In this document: positions 22,701 to 36,289 of the stretch, piece after piece
Layout of the letters: each line of letters opens with the position of its first letter
Numbering within the stretch: the stretch's first letter is position 1
NCBI GenBank assembly: GCA_916610825.1
Contig: OU744453.1
Location: 10,683,826-10,747,825, forward strand
Reading direction: 5' to 3'
DNA: 64,000 nt
From: Haliclystus octoradiatus
Lineage: Eukaryota > Cnidaria > Staurozoa > Stauromedusae > Haliclystidae
The notes under the pieces: generated by a model
Told to the model about the DNA's origin: nothing
The model's input: the letters and a program-made list of their open reading frames with translations, nothing else
Database searches by the model: none
Made by a program: the position numbers and the translations under genes

Positions 22701-25700
22701 CGTAATGCTGACCATACTAAGATACACGAAGATTGTAGCCCAACTGAGAATGAATGGACATTTTTGCTCTACTTGACTCCTAACTGGACACAAAATTATT
22801 ATGGTGAAACAGTTTTCCTGGATCGCAACAGTGATGATACTGATATTGCTGCTGAAGTACTGCCTAAATATGGTCGAGCAACAATTTTTCAAGGTGAGAA
22901 ACAGAAGCGATGTTCAAATTGTTGTCTATATGTATTATGTATAACAAGAATGGAAATAGAAAGGAGTCAGAGACCACACATCCTTATACTGTTACTTTAA
23001 GTTTCATGCTATTATAGCAATCATCAGACCGAAATAAACTATTAATTAATGAAAAAATATACAAGAGTACCTCATATTCAGATAAATATAATTGCCGCAG
23101 CTGTTGTTTTGATGACAAAGGCTATTGCCGCTAATTGTTAAAAGTGGTGAAGTTGATCATGTTTAGCTTCCTAATTGTTTAATTAATATTACACTATGTG
23201 TTTGTTGATTTATAGTTTGCTAAGTAGAATTTGTTTTCATGTCTACATTTAGATATATAAGTTCTAATTTAGTGTTCAATAAAATTTCTTTTGCATTAAT
23301 AATATGGAACTTTTAATACTATACTATTTGAATACTATGGAACTTATTGCAGAAAAGTTCCATATTATTAATGCAAAAGAAATTTTATTGAACACTAAAT
23401 TAGAATTTATATATCTAAATGTAGACATGAAAACAAATTCTACTTAGTTAACTATAAATCAACAAACACATAGTGTAATATTAATTAAACAATTAGGAAG
23501 CTAAACATGATCAACTTCACCACCTTTAACAATTTAGCGAAAATTCTAGCGGCAATAGCCTTTGTCATTAAAACAACAGCTGCGGCAATTATTTTTATCT
23601 GAATATGAGGTACTCTTGTATATTTTTTCATTAATAATTAATAGTTTATTTCTGTCCGATGTTTGCTATAATAGCATGAAACTTAATGTAACAGTATAAG
23701 AATGTGTGGTCTCTGACTCCTTTCTATTCTATTATTATTATTTAAGCCTGGTTCCCATATAGCAAATTTGCCGGCGACACTGCCTGCAATCATGTCGGCG
23801 GTAGGGCCGGCGACGAATCGTCAGTAAATTATCACCTTTCAGGCTATTGTTCTACCGGAAGCCGTAACGTTGGCTGCGACTGTCTCAAAAGTTGAACTGG
23901 TTCAACTTTTGCGGTTGCTGTAAGCCAGCATATCAAAGACCCCGACATCTGCCATAAGCATTTAATGGATACTATTGTTAAACGATACATCACATGGTCA
24001 ACATTTCCAATGAAATCAGTTGACAAAAAACGTGGGTTTGTTTCCCGCCAATATTTAATTAAAATGATATAATATTATAATGGTATTATTAATCTGTATA
24101 TTAAATTACGATAAAATACACTAAATTATGCAGAAATACTGAATGTACTGTATTATGATTAATTAATGAGTAATAAAGTGTATAGAACTAAAATATAGTA
24201 GAACGTGATAAAATACGTTGCATGCTACCATATAATTTGTAAAGAAGGGAGAGACAATTGATCAGGGCAACTTCATCTATTCAGGTTGTCGCCGGCGCGG
24301 CTGCAGAAGCCTGCGTTCTGCGCCGGAATGCCCCCGGTAGCCTGCGGTTCATCGCAGGCTCTACCGCCGGCCCTACGGCCGTCATGATCGCAGACAGTAT
24401 CGCCTGCAAATTTGCTATATGGGAACCAGGCTTTACAGCTCTGCCATTAATGACATTGAGCACTATATTCTTTACTATTAGATAACATCTAATCATGTAT
24501 ATATAACATCTAATAATGTATTATTACTATTTACGCTCTGCTATTCACTAGCATTGAGCACTATCCAATTGCCAATAAGTTTAATATTTCTAATATTATT
24601 TCTATATATATTTATAGATTATATATATTTATATTATTAAATTAATTGGAAAAACACAAAAATCAAACATTCATTTTTGCTACTTCAAGTTTCACGCCTA
24701 AGCGATCATCAGGCAATCTAATCTATGAAATATAAAAGTGATACCATCTATACATACAAGCAGATTATTCTATTGGTAATTATTCTATTGGTGGATGTTC
24801 TATTGTTAATTATTTTCTTGTCTATGCTGCTAAATTATACTATTCTATTGTGCGTGGTTGTATACGACGCAACAGTTGGGACAAAATTATATCGGCTTAA
24901 CCAAAGGGACGTTTAAACAAAGATACACACAGCATGCCTTATCATTTCGAAATAAAAATATGTAAATTCAACTGAATTGTCAAAACTGATTTGGAAATTG
25001 AAAGAAAAAAAGGAAACTTATAAAATAAAATGGTCCGTATTATCATCCGCTATGGCTTACAGCAACACAACAAAGAAATGCGACCTTTGCCTCACAGAAA
25101 AATATTTCATTCTTAGCTCAAACAAAAAACTTTTAAACAAAAAAACAGAAATGATATCTAAATGCCAGCACGAGAATAAGTTTTACTTATCAAACTTTAA
25201 AACGTAATATAGCAATGTGCAGGAACCGCGCTCAATAGAATAATTAACAATAGAATAATCTACTTGTATGGATAGATGGTATCACTTTTATTTTTCATAG
25301 ATTAAATTGCCTGATGATCGCTTATGCGTGAAACTTGAAGTAGTAAAAATGAATGTTTGATTTTTTGTGTTTTTCCAATTAATTTAATTATATATAGCTC
25401 TGCACTTGCAACTGTCATTGAGCACTATGAAAACAGTACAGACTGTTTATTTAAGTATTATTATATATTTATATTTCCTCCTACTTTACTAAACCAGACT
25501 AGATCCCAGGTTGTTGCTTTCTCTTTTGCCTCGACTTTCATAAAGTTCTACAGATAATATATGATAACAAAATATCTATGATGTTTTTGGTGGTTTTAGC
25601 TGTATTTATGCTTGTGCTATGTTTTAAAGTTTTGTTTCCTTTTATAAAATAATATTTCAGAATCATGTTTGTTTTTGGAAGGTTGTTTTCCCCTCCCTGT

Positions 25701-27108
25701 ACAGTGCCTTCACTAGTTTTCTATGTCCAACAAATTACTATTTCCGTTTAATCTAGAAATTGACCAGTTAACTGTTGTTGTTTTAAAAATTGTATATAAT
25801 TTTGTTACAGATAAGCAAGCGGTTGTGGTTTTTATAGAGATTGTCTGAATCTTGGACTCTTTGTAGAGAATGCCTTGTCAATTTGTCATTATTTCTCTGT
25901 CTATCTAGGAAATATCCCACATTCTGCACGTCCTCCGAGCTTAAATTATACTGGAGTACGTTTAAGTTTTGCTTCAAAACTATCAGAAACTGAGTTTCTT
26001 GGTCGTCAGAAAAATATTGTGGAAGAGCTTCGGCATTTCAATGGACTTGATGGAACGCTTTCAGAAACTGATGGTGCGTAATTATTTAGGCAATAGGGTG
26101 TGCTAATTAAATCTCTGAGATGATGTATTTGATTTCAAATTGCAGAATGTGATTTAAAGTTCATGTCTGCCTACAGTCTAGCTCATTTCAAGCTCATTAC
26201 TGTTTGACCACAAAATACCAATTACAACAAAAATATCAGTTATAGAAAATATTATGATACTAATTAGTAGGTAATATAATACTAATTAGTTGTATTCAAC
26301 TTTTATGCTGGCAGTGATTAATTAGAAGTTGGGAACACTCAGGGTCATCACTCATCAAGTCTAGTTATGTTTATGTGACCATATTAGTTGCAACACTAGA
26401 TCAACTCTAGAATATTCCAACATTTTCTTCTGAAATATTTTTCTTTGACCCATAAAATCATGAAGACATCAATGTTCTTCTGAATTTGCTATAGCCTTCT
26501 GGACCCAGGATCTTGTCAACTATGCACAGGTCACACAATGTTTTTACATATTTACCGTACTGTTTTCAGAATATAAACAATTTGGAAAGATGGCTACCAA
26601 ACTTGGAATTGATATTTCACAAGAAAGTGAGGATAGTAGCAAGGCTGAATCTATAAATTTAGAAGAGATGAAAGAATTCCAAGTCATGTATGCTGATATA
26701 TATGGCTCAGAAGATGATGATGGGGATGGGGAGAGACCACCTGAAGGTGAAGAGGATGGTCCCGGTGGTAAAGGTACTACAGAGGAGGACGGCCCCGAAG
26801 GGGAAGGCAAAGACAGCGAAGATGATGAAGAAGAGGAAAGTGCACTGCCTAAAGTAAGTCGTGAAGAAGAACGAAGATCAAAATATACTCCAAAACAACT
26901 GGAAAAGTTTCAGAAGCTTTTGAAGATGCAAGAGCAGCGCGAAGAAGAGGACGGGTTACCACCAATTGCTAAAGGACTTCGTAAGCAACTTAATATTCTT
27001 GGTGAGACCCAGATTGCTTCAGAAGTAGTTTCATTGTACGATAAAATGGCCAGCCTAAGATCAAATATGCGATCAAAGGCTCGTGAGATGTTAACAGAAC
27101 GTTTGTAA
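16727..27108 (+). CDS. Secreted protein with two tandem 2-oxoglutarate/Fe(II) dioxygenase domains, the first inactive-looking
   Basis: Six exons (16727-16849, 19974-20413, 21734-22229, 22638-22893, 25909-26073, 26570-27108; 2019 nt) encode 672 aa. Residues 1-18 form a signal peptide (hydrophobic core, AYA cleavage site), so the protein probably acts in the ER or outside the cell. Domain 2 (about 330-465) has the Fe(II) ligands H383, D385 and H443 (KIHED, IPHSARPP) and the 2-oxoglutarate arginine R456 (TGVRLSF), as in prolyl 4-hydroxylase-like enzymes. Domain 1 (about 60-240) aligns to it, but the first His is A159, the distal His is K215 (LKLNRPP) and the Arg is replaced; only D161 remains. 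A very acidic linker (541-584) and a charged helical tail follow. The substrate is unknown. The gene is convergent with DHFR. Confidence 0.85.
17172..17919. repeat. Direct repeat, copy 2 (interrupted by a solo LTR)
   Basis: It matches 16041-16302 on both sides of an insertion at 17292-17774. It lies in intron 1 of the dioxygenase gene, while copy 1 lies upstream of exon 1. The two copies are about 870 bases apart in the same orientation. Confidence 0.8.
17292..17774. mobile_element. Solo LTR, 483 bp, 4-bp target duplication
   Basis: It starts TGTTGGAG and ends CCCGACA (TG...CA termini), with a TATA-like CATATAAATACC near 17542. The uninterrupted copy 1 has six A residues at this site; here four A precede and six follow, which equals a 4-bp duplication (AAAA). 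A solo LTR arises by recombination between the two LTRs of a full element. The family is not known; 4-bp duplications occur in some Gypsy lineages. Confidence 0.75.
17932..18383 (-). pseudogene. Decayed coding segment of unknown family, frameshifted
   Basis: On the minus strand two overlapping frames (18186-18383 and 17932-18219) read as one protein if a single frameshift near 18200-18220 is allowed. Segments are ERDTTPDDLVSRQIFHEILA and, after the shift, NTVYRDNYLQLL, DDDFMSMYDLNMEHGN and FISGSDSAEASKFIAQ. The composition looks protein-like, but I do not recognise the family. It lies inside intron 1 of the dioxygenase gene, on the opposite strand, and could be a retrocopy or captured exon in a transposon. 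Confidence 0.35.
19120..19665 (+). mobile_element. Penelope-like element remnant (endonuclease end and 3' terminus)
   Basis: Degenerate GIY-YIG endonuclease sequence is visible from about 19165 (NYIGLTEGTFKDRYSQHKLT, then stops). It is followed at 19598-19621 by a hammerhead-like core (CTGATGA...GTGAAAC) and a terminal stretch ending AATGTCTGATTTTTTCG, closely matching the ends of the element at 24636-25390. It lies in dioxygenase intron 1. Confidence 0.6.
21376..21450 (-). repeat. tRNA-derived SINE head (A and B boxes)
   Basis: On the minus strand TAGTGCAGTTGTTAGAGC resembles a tRNA A box, and about 45 bases later GGTTCAATCCC matches the polymerase III B box. The stretch does not fold as a full functional tRNA by eye, so a SINE is the better call. 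It lies in intron 2 of the dioxygenase gene. Confidence 0.5.
22956..23727. mobile_element. Near-perfect inverted repeat (arms about 360-375 bp), Penelope-like terminus
   Basis: The left arm (22956-23314) and right arm (23353-23727) are almost complementary around a 38-base loop. In the left arm the minus strand carries CTGATGATTGCTATAATAGC then ATGAAAC (23001-23027), a hammerhead-like core with a 5-bp stem II, like the PLE ends elsewhere here. It lies in intron 4 of the dioxygenase gene, 62 bases after exon 4, so the pre-mRNA would contain a very long hairpin. Confidence 0.75.
23745..24432. mobile_element. PIF/Harbinger-like MITE with TTA target duplication
   Basis: The ends are inverted repeats of at least 50 bases: AGCCTGGTTCCCATATAGCA on the left, its complement on the right, continuing through AAATTTGC. 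Both sides are flanked by TTA (23742-23744 and 24433-24435), the 3-bp target typical of PIF/Harbinger. The subterminal regions are GC-rich (GCCGGCG motifs), unlike the surrounding AT-rich intron. It has no transposase frame. Confidence 0.75.
24636..25390 (+). mobile_element. Penelope-like element, 3' fragment with inverted terminal copies
   Basis: Inverted arms of about 130 bases (24636-24770 and 25245-25390) enclose a degenerate GIY-YIG endonuclease C-terminus. Recognisable pieces are NSTELSKLIWKLKEKKETYK, KWSVLSSAMAYSNTTKKCDL and CLTEKYFI, characteristic of PLE endonucleases. Each arm carries a hammerhead-like core (24689-24712 on minus, 25311-25334 on plus: CTGATGATCGCTTATGCGTG then AAAC). 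It lies in intron 4 of the dioxygenase gene. Confidence 0.75.
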
Positions 27109-27201
27109 AACTACTATTGTATGACATTCAGAATTTTTTACTACTATATCACTACACTGTACAAAATGTGTTGTTTTATTTCAATTAAGTTATTTTGTTT
27201 G
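27109..27201. other. Convergent 3' UTR region between dioxygenase gene and DHFR
   Basis: Only 93 bases separate the two stop codons. The DHFR poly(A) signal is within this gap, while a plus-strand AATAAA is at 27348-27353, inside DHFR intron 5. The two 3' UTRs may therefore overlap. Confidence 0.5.
27175..27180 (-). other. Probable DHFR poly(A) signal (AATAAA)
   Basis: AATAAA on the minus strand begins 22 bases after the DHFR stop codon (27202-27204), implying a very short 3' UTR. Confidence 0.5.
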
Positions 27202-31616
<4,415 letters not shown>

Positions 31617-32153
31617 CGTTATATGTTCAGAAGTGACTAATGAGTCTATTAGTTGCAGTAGAAGTGACTAATGAGTCTATATATTGTAGTCTAATTCCTC
31701 GTAGCAAAGTTTAGGTTACTTAATAATTATTCCTTTTTGACTGTTGAATGAAACAGTTGAATGAATGTGATGTAAATTTAATGGATGGCGCGAAAGACTG
31801 ATATGAGGACTGAGTACCAATAACGTCATCCTATTTCCAGGAATAACAATACGAAACAACGAATTTTATATCATCGACTATTTATCAAGTTAACAGTATG
31901 ACAACATTGCGAAAAGACCTGTGTAACCACGTTGCGACTATACGAAAGAAAGATCGTTAGAAAATTACAATTGCTAGACAGAAATAGGAAAGAACTGATA
32001 TGTAAGTATACGATCTCTTTTTAATTCATAACGATAATCGTCAAGCATTTGGAAATGCATTCTAAAAGTAATACAAATTACTTTCTACTTATATATTGTC
32101 TTTGATCAATTAACTTTAATAAACAGAAACTAATAAAATGTGAACTACAAACG
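31617..32153. promoter_or_regulatory. Divergent promoter region DHFR / TRBP-like gene
   Basis: The 537 bases between the two start codons contain the E2F-type site at 31788-31795 and short duplications such as GAAGTGACTAATGAGTCTAT (31631 and 31661). No open frame of note. Confidence 0.5.
31787..31796 (-). promoter_or_regulatory. E2F-type site upstream of DHFR
   Basis: On the DHFR strand the sequence reads CTTTCGCGCCA, an exact match to the E2F consensus TTTSSCGC and to the TTTCGCGCCA core known in mammalian DHFR promoters. It lies 172 bases upstream of the ATG. DHFR is a classic E2F target at the G1/S transition, which makes function plausible; it is not shown by sequence alone. Confidence 0.55.
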
Positions 32154-35100
32154 ATGGATAGCATGGAAACAAATTATGTTGGCCTTCTGCAAGAGTACTG
32201 CGGCAAATGCAAACTGGATTTACCAGTTTATGAACTTTTGGGACAAGAAGGAGCAGATCATCGGAAAACCTTCACATTCACAGCTAAAGTAAGTTGATAA
32301 TATAGAATAACATGCCATACTGCCGAAGGATAATGATGAATTGCATTTACTGCTATTTCAGATTCCACATTTGCAATTGTCTACGACTGCTGCTTCTAAT
32401 ACAAAAAAATCAGCGAAGCAAAAATGCGCCGAACAACTATTGGCAATGCTATGTCAGAGGGCGAGTAAAGCAGGCAAAATTACATCAAGACTGAATCATA
32501 AGGAGGTTAGTTATCTAGCGGACTAGTCCAGGACATGTTTGTAAGACTTGTAAGTTCACTATCTTAGGACCCATTGGCTATCGACCATCAACATCTACTA
32601 GCTCTTGATGCAGTATTAGTTTAGCCCGGGGGTAATTTGTTCAAATAAAACTTTGGAAGAATGAGCAGAAAACTGTTTCACATCATGAACCTAAATACCA
32701 TAAATGCATATTTACAAAGGACAGATCCAATCATAAAAAAGAACAAGAAAAAAACAATTTTATGAAAAAAATGGTTTGCAAAATGAAACAATTACAAGCC
32801 AAGGCATAAAAAAGGATGCCTCAAAAAGTTTCATTACAAAGAATACCCTAAACATGTTTTCTGAATTTTGAAAAAAGGTAAAGGTACCCTTTCCTTTAAT
32901 ATTTCAACGTCATTATATATTAATTTTATCCGGCTATCCCCATCGTAAGAATATAAACGAGAAGTATTTCTCATGTTGAATAACGATGTTCACACACACA
33001 CACACACACACTGTCCCTTCTAATTTTGCTCGATCTTTCTAAAGCTTTCGATAGCCTCCAGCATGATATATTACTGCATAAACTGAAACTCTTTGGACTA
33101 TCTGATCATGCACTAACCTGGATGAACTCGTATTTAGCAAACAGAAGATAAGTTTGAGACAAATGACAGCGATAAAAGAGACATAATTTAGCAACGTTTC
33201 GTTATCTTCTTAATAACATCGTCAGGCGAGTGAGTGATATTGAAAATTTCATAAAATATATAGAGAAAACTAATTGACATAATTCTAATAAAGCGATTAA
33301 ATTAAATTAAATTAAATTCACAGACATCGATACGGAAGACTGTCAGTGATCAAACAAAGAGCCGGGATTTAACAGAGTCTAATTGCGTGTTGAGTGTAGG
33401 CTTGATCTGCCGAATCGCAAGCATTTCATGAATGAGGCAATCAAAACGGTTCTTACATTTTTTAATAACTCGAAAGTTTTGATGACAATCGCGGACGGTA
33501 ATACCATGTGAATGGCGAAGATGTGATCCAATGGCCGATCCAGTATGTCCGTCAATGCGTTGATGTAAGTGTTGGCAAGTGAAGCCAACATAACTTGCAT
33601 CACACAAGTCACATTGAAAACAATAAACAACGCATTGACGAGACAAGAGCGGTGGCTTTGGCTCACGTAATCGCAAATCATCTACAATTTTCCTAGTGTT
33701 GAAAACCGGTCTGATAATTTGGCCGATATTACCACTAAGATTAGATAGCTGCTTTTTAAGTGAATTTGCTGAAATTTGATCTTTGAAAGGCAAAGTAATA
33801 TTGATGTCATTTTTACTTCTGCTTGCGACTGGCAAATCAAGTGTACCTTCAACACGCTTCTTTCTAAATTTATTTACGTAAAACTCAATTAATTGACTAG
33901 GATACTTTAAGTCTAAAAATCTATTACGCACTATAGTGCACTCTTCATCAAAGTTTTTATCGGTTGATGAAAGCCGATTGGCACGATCTAGCATTGTAAT
34001 CAGTAGTGCCTTCTTATAATTTGCATCAACATGACTCTGATAATGTAGTAATAATCCATTATCAGTAGGTTTATGATGAACACCAGTTTCAACTGTCTTA
34101 TTAATAAATTTCATTGAAACGCCAAGAAAAGGTAATTTGTTATTCTCTGCGATTTCCATAGTGAATTTTAAAGCAGAATGTTCATTGTTTAACTTTTGTA
34201 GTAATTGATTAGCATCGTATAGGTTTGGCATAATTGTTAAAGTATCATCGACATAGCGATAATAATGTTCAGGAAGATCATTCTTTTCCTTTAGTCTATC
34301 TTCAATGTGACACATAAAAACATTTGCCATTAAGGGACCCAAAGGGGAACCCATTGCCACGCCATCTATTTGTTCGAACAGCTCTCCTTGAAAAATAAAC
34401 AACTGATCTTTTGTGGCAATTTGAAGTAATTCTTTTAGATCATCTTTTGTTAAAGCTAGATCGTGTGTTTCATTAAACCAATTATCTGAGAAAGCTTTAT
34501 CAACTAAAATATCTATGGTTTCATCGACAGGAACGTTTGTGAACAGGGACTCGACATCATAAGACACCATAATATCACCGGCTATCACCTTTATTGTTTT
34601 CAATGTGACTTGTGTGATGCAAGTTATGTTGGCTTCACTTGCCAACACTTACATCAACGCATTGACGGACATACTGGATCGGCCATTGGATCACATCTTC
34701 GCCATTCACATGGTATTACCGTCCGCGATTGTCATCAAAACTTTCGAGTTATTAAAAAATGTAAGAACCGTTTTGATTGCCTCATTCATGAAATGCTTGC
34801 GATTCGGCAGATCAAGCCTACACTCAACACGCAATTAGACTCTGTTAAATCCCGGCTCTTTGTTTGATCACTGACAGTCTTCCGTATCGATGTCTGTGAA
34901 TTTAATTTAATTTAATTTAATCGCTCTATTAGAATTATGTCAATTAGTTTTCTCTATATATTTTATGAAATTTTCAATATCACTCACTCGCCTGACGATG
35001 TTATTAAGAAGATAACGAAACGTTGCTAAATTATGTCTCTTTTATCGCTTGTCATTTGTCTCAAAATTAATAAGTAAAAATTTATTAATCAGAAGATAAG

Positions 35101-36209
35101 TTGTAAAGGTAAATAATATTTATTCTGAAGAAATTGTATTGACATGTGGTGTACCTCAGGGATCAATTCTTGGCCCTTTGCTCTTTTTAGTTTACGTTAA
35201 TGATCTACCTACTGCTATCTCTCATGGGACTTTAGGCCAATTCGCAGATGACAGCCAAATTTTATATAACTATAACCCAAAAAATCCACATTCATTGTCA
35301 ACCGTACAACACAATATCATGGAAGATCTAGAATCAATAACATCATGGTTTAAATCCAAATCACTTCTAGTAAATGCAAAGAAGACCCAAATAATGGCAA
35401 TTGGAGAGAGAAGAGTGAAAGCAACACCATTGCCGAATCTATTCATCGATAATCAAATTCTTACCTATATCAGCCAAGCTAGAAATCTTGGAGTGGTATT
35501 CGATGATGAAATGACTTACAAGAGCCATATTAATCAACTAATAAAAACTGCAACTTACAGATTAAAAGCAATCTCAAAGCAACGTAAGTTCATTCCAGCA
35601 GAACTATTCAAAAAAGTCATTGAGGCAAAAATAATCATGCCCTGCTTATACGCTTTAGAAGTCTGGTCTTCTTGCACAAAAACACAAATACGGCGTGTGC
35701 AAATCAGTATCCAGAACTGGGCGGCGAAATTAATTGCTGGCAAAAGGAAATTTGAGGAGATGGGAGATCTACTAGATGAAATTGACTGGCTTCCAATCAA
35801 AGACCTTGCTGAATTACGCACTGTGTGCACAGCTCGCCAGTCAGCGCTTGGATTGTATGGATCCACCATGCAATATCTATTTAAGAAATCCCATTCAAGG
35901 TACGATACACGTAAAAAACTGTACATACTTCCACGTGTTTATACCGACGGTGGCAAGAGATCGTTCTCCTTTCGTGGTGCAGAGCTACTTAACAAATGTA
36001 ATCAATTTGAACACTATAGTAAAATGAAATATAAAAATGAAATTAAAAACAGTCTTAAAACAACAGAAATATAACTATTATGTAGCGTAATCAATTTGTC
36101 AGACATCAAGAATCAACTGCATTTAACTGAGTCTTACTTTTACTTTTAATTAATTATAAAAGCCTAGAAAACATTGTATCAAGTTGTTTATATGTCTTAA
36201 ATATACTAA

Positions 36210-36289
<80 letters not shown>

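Larger units (their letters stand above)
33156..35089 (-). mobile_element. Penelope-like retroelement with inverted terminal copies, inserted in a LINE
   Basis: Left arm 33156-33627 and right arm 34590-35064 are nearly identical inverted copies of about 472 bases. The single long frame lies on the minus strand between and across them. A 13-base duplication CAGAAGATAAGTT flanks the insertion (33142-33154 and 35090-35102). Each arm carries a hammerhead-like motif. After the right arm, 25 extra AT-rich bases precede the duplication. High arm identity and an intact duplication indicate a recent insertion. The reverse transcriptase is 5'-truncated, so this copy should not be autonomous. Confidence 0.85.

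Noticed and set aside
24258-24496. Alanine-rich frames on both strands
   Set aside because: They are produced by the GC-rich inverted repeats of the Harbinger-like MITE.
34605-34838. Separate small gene on the plus strand
   Set aside because: It is another frame of the inverted PLE endonuclease copy, not a gene.
36211-36289. CRISPR-like regular array
   Set aside because: It is a simple (ATCT)n microsatellite forming the LINE tail; there are no spacers.
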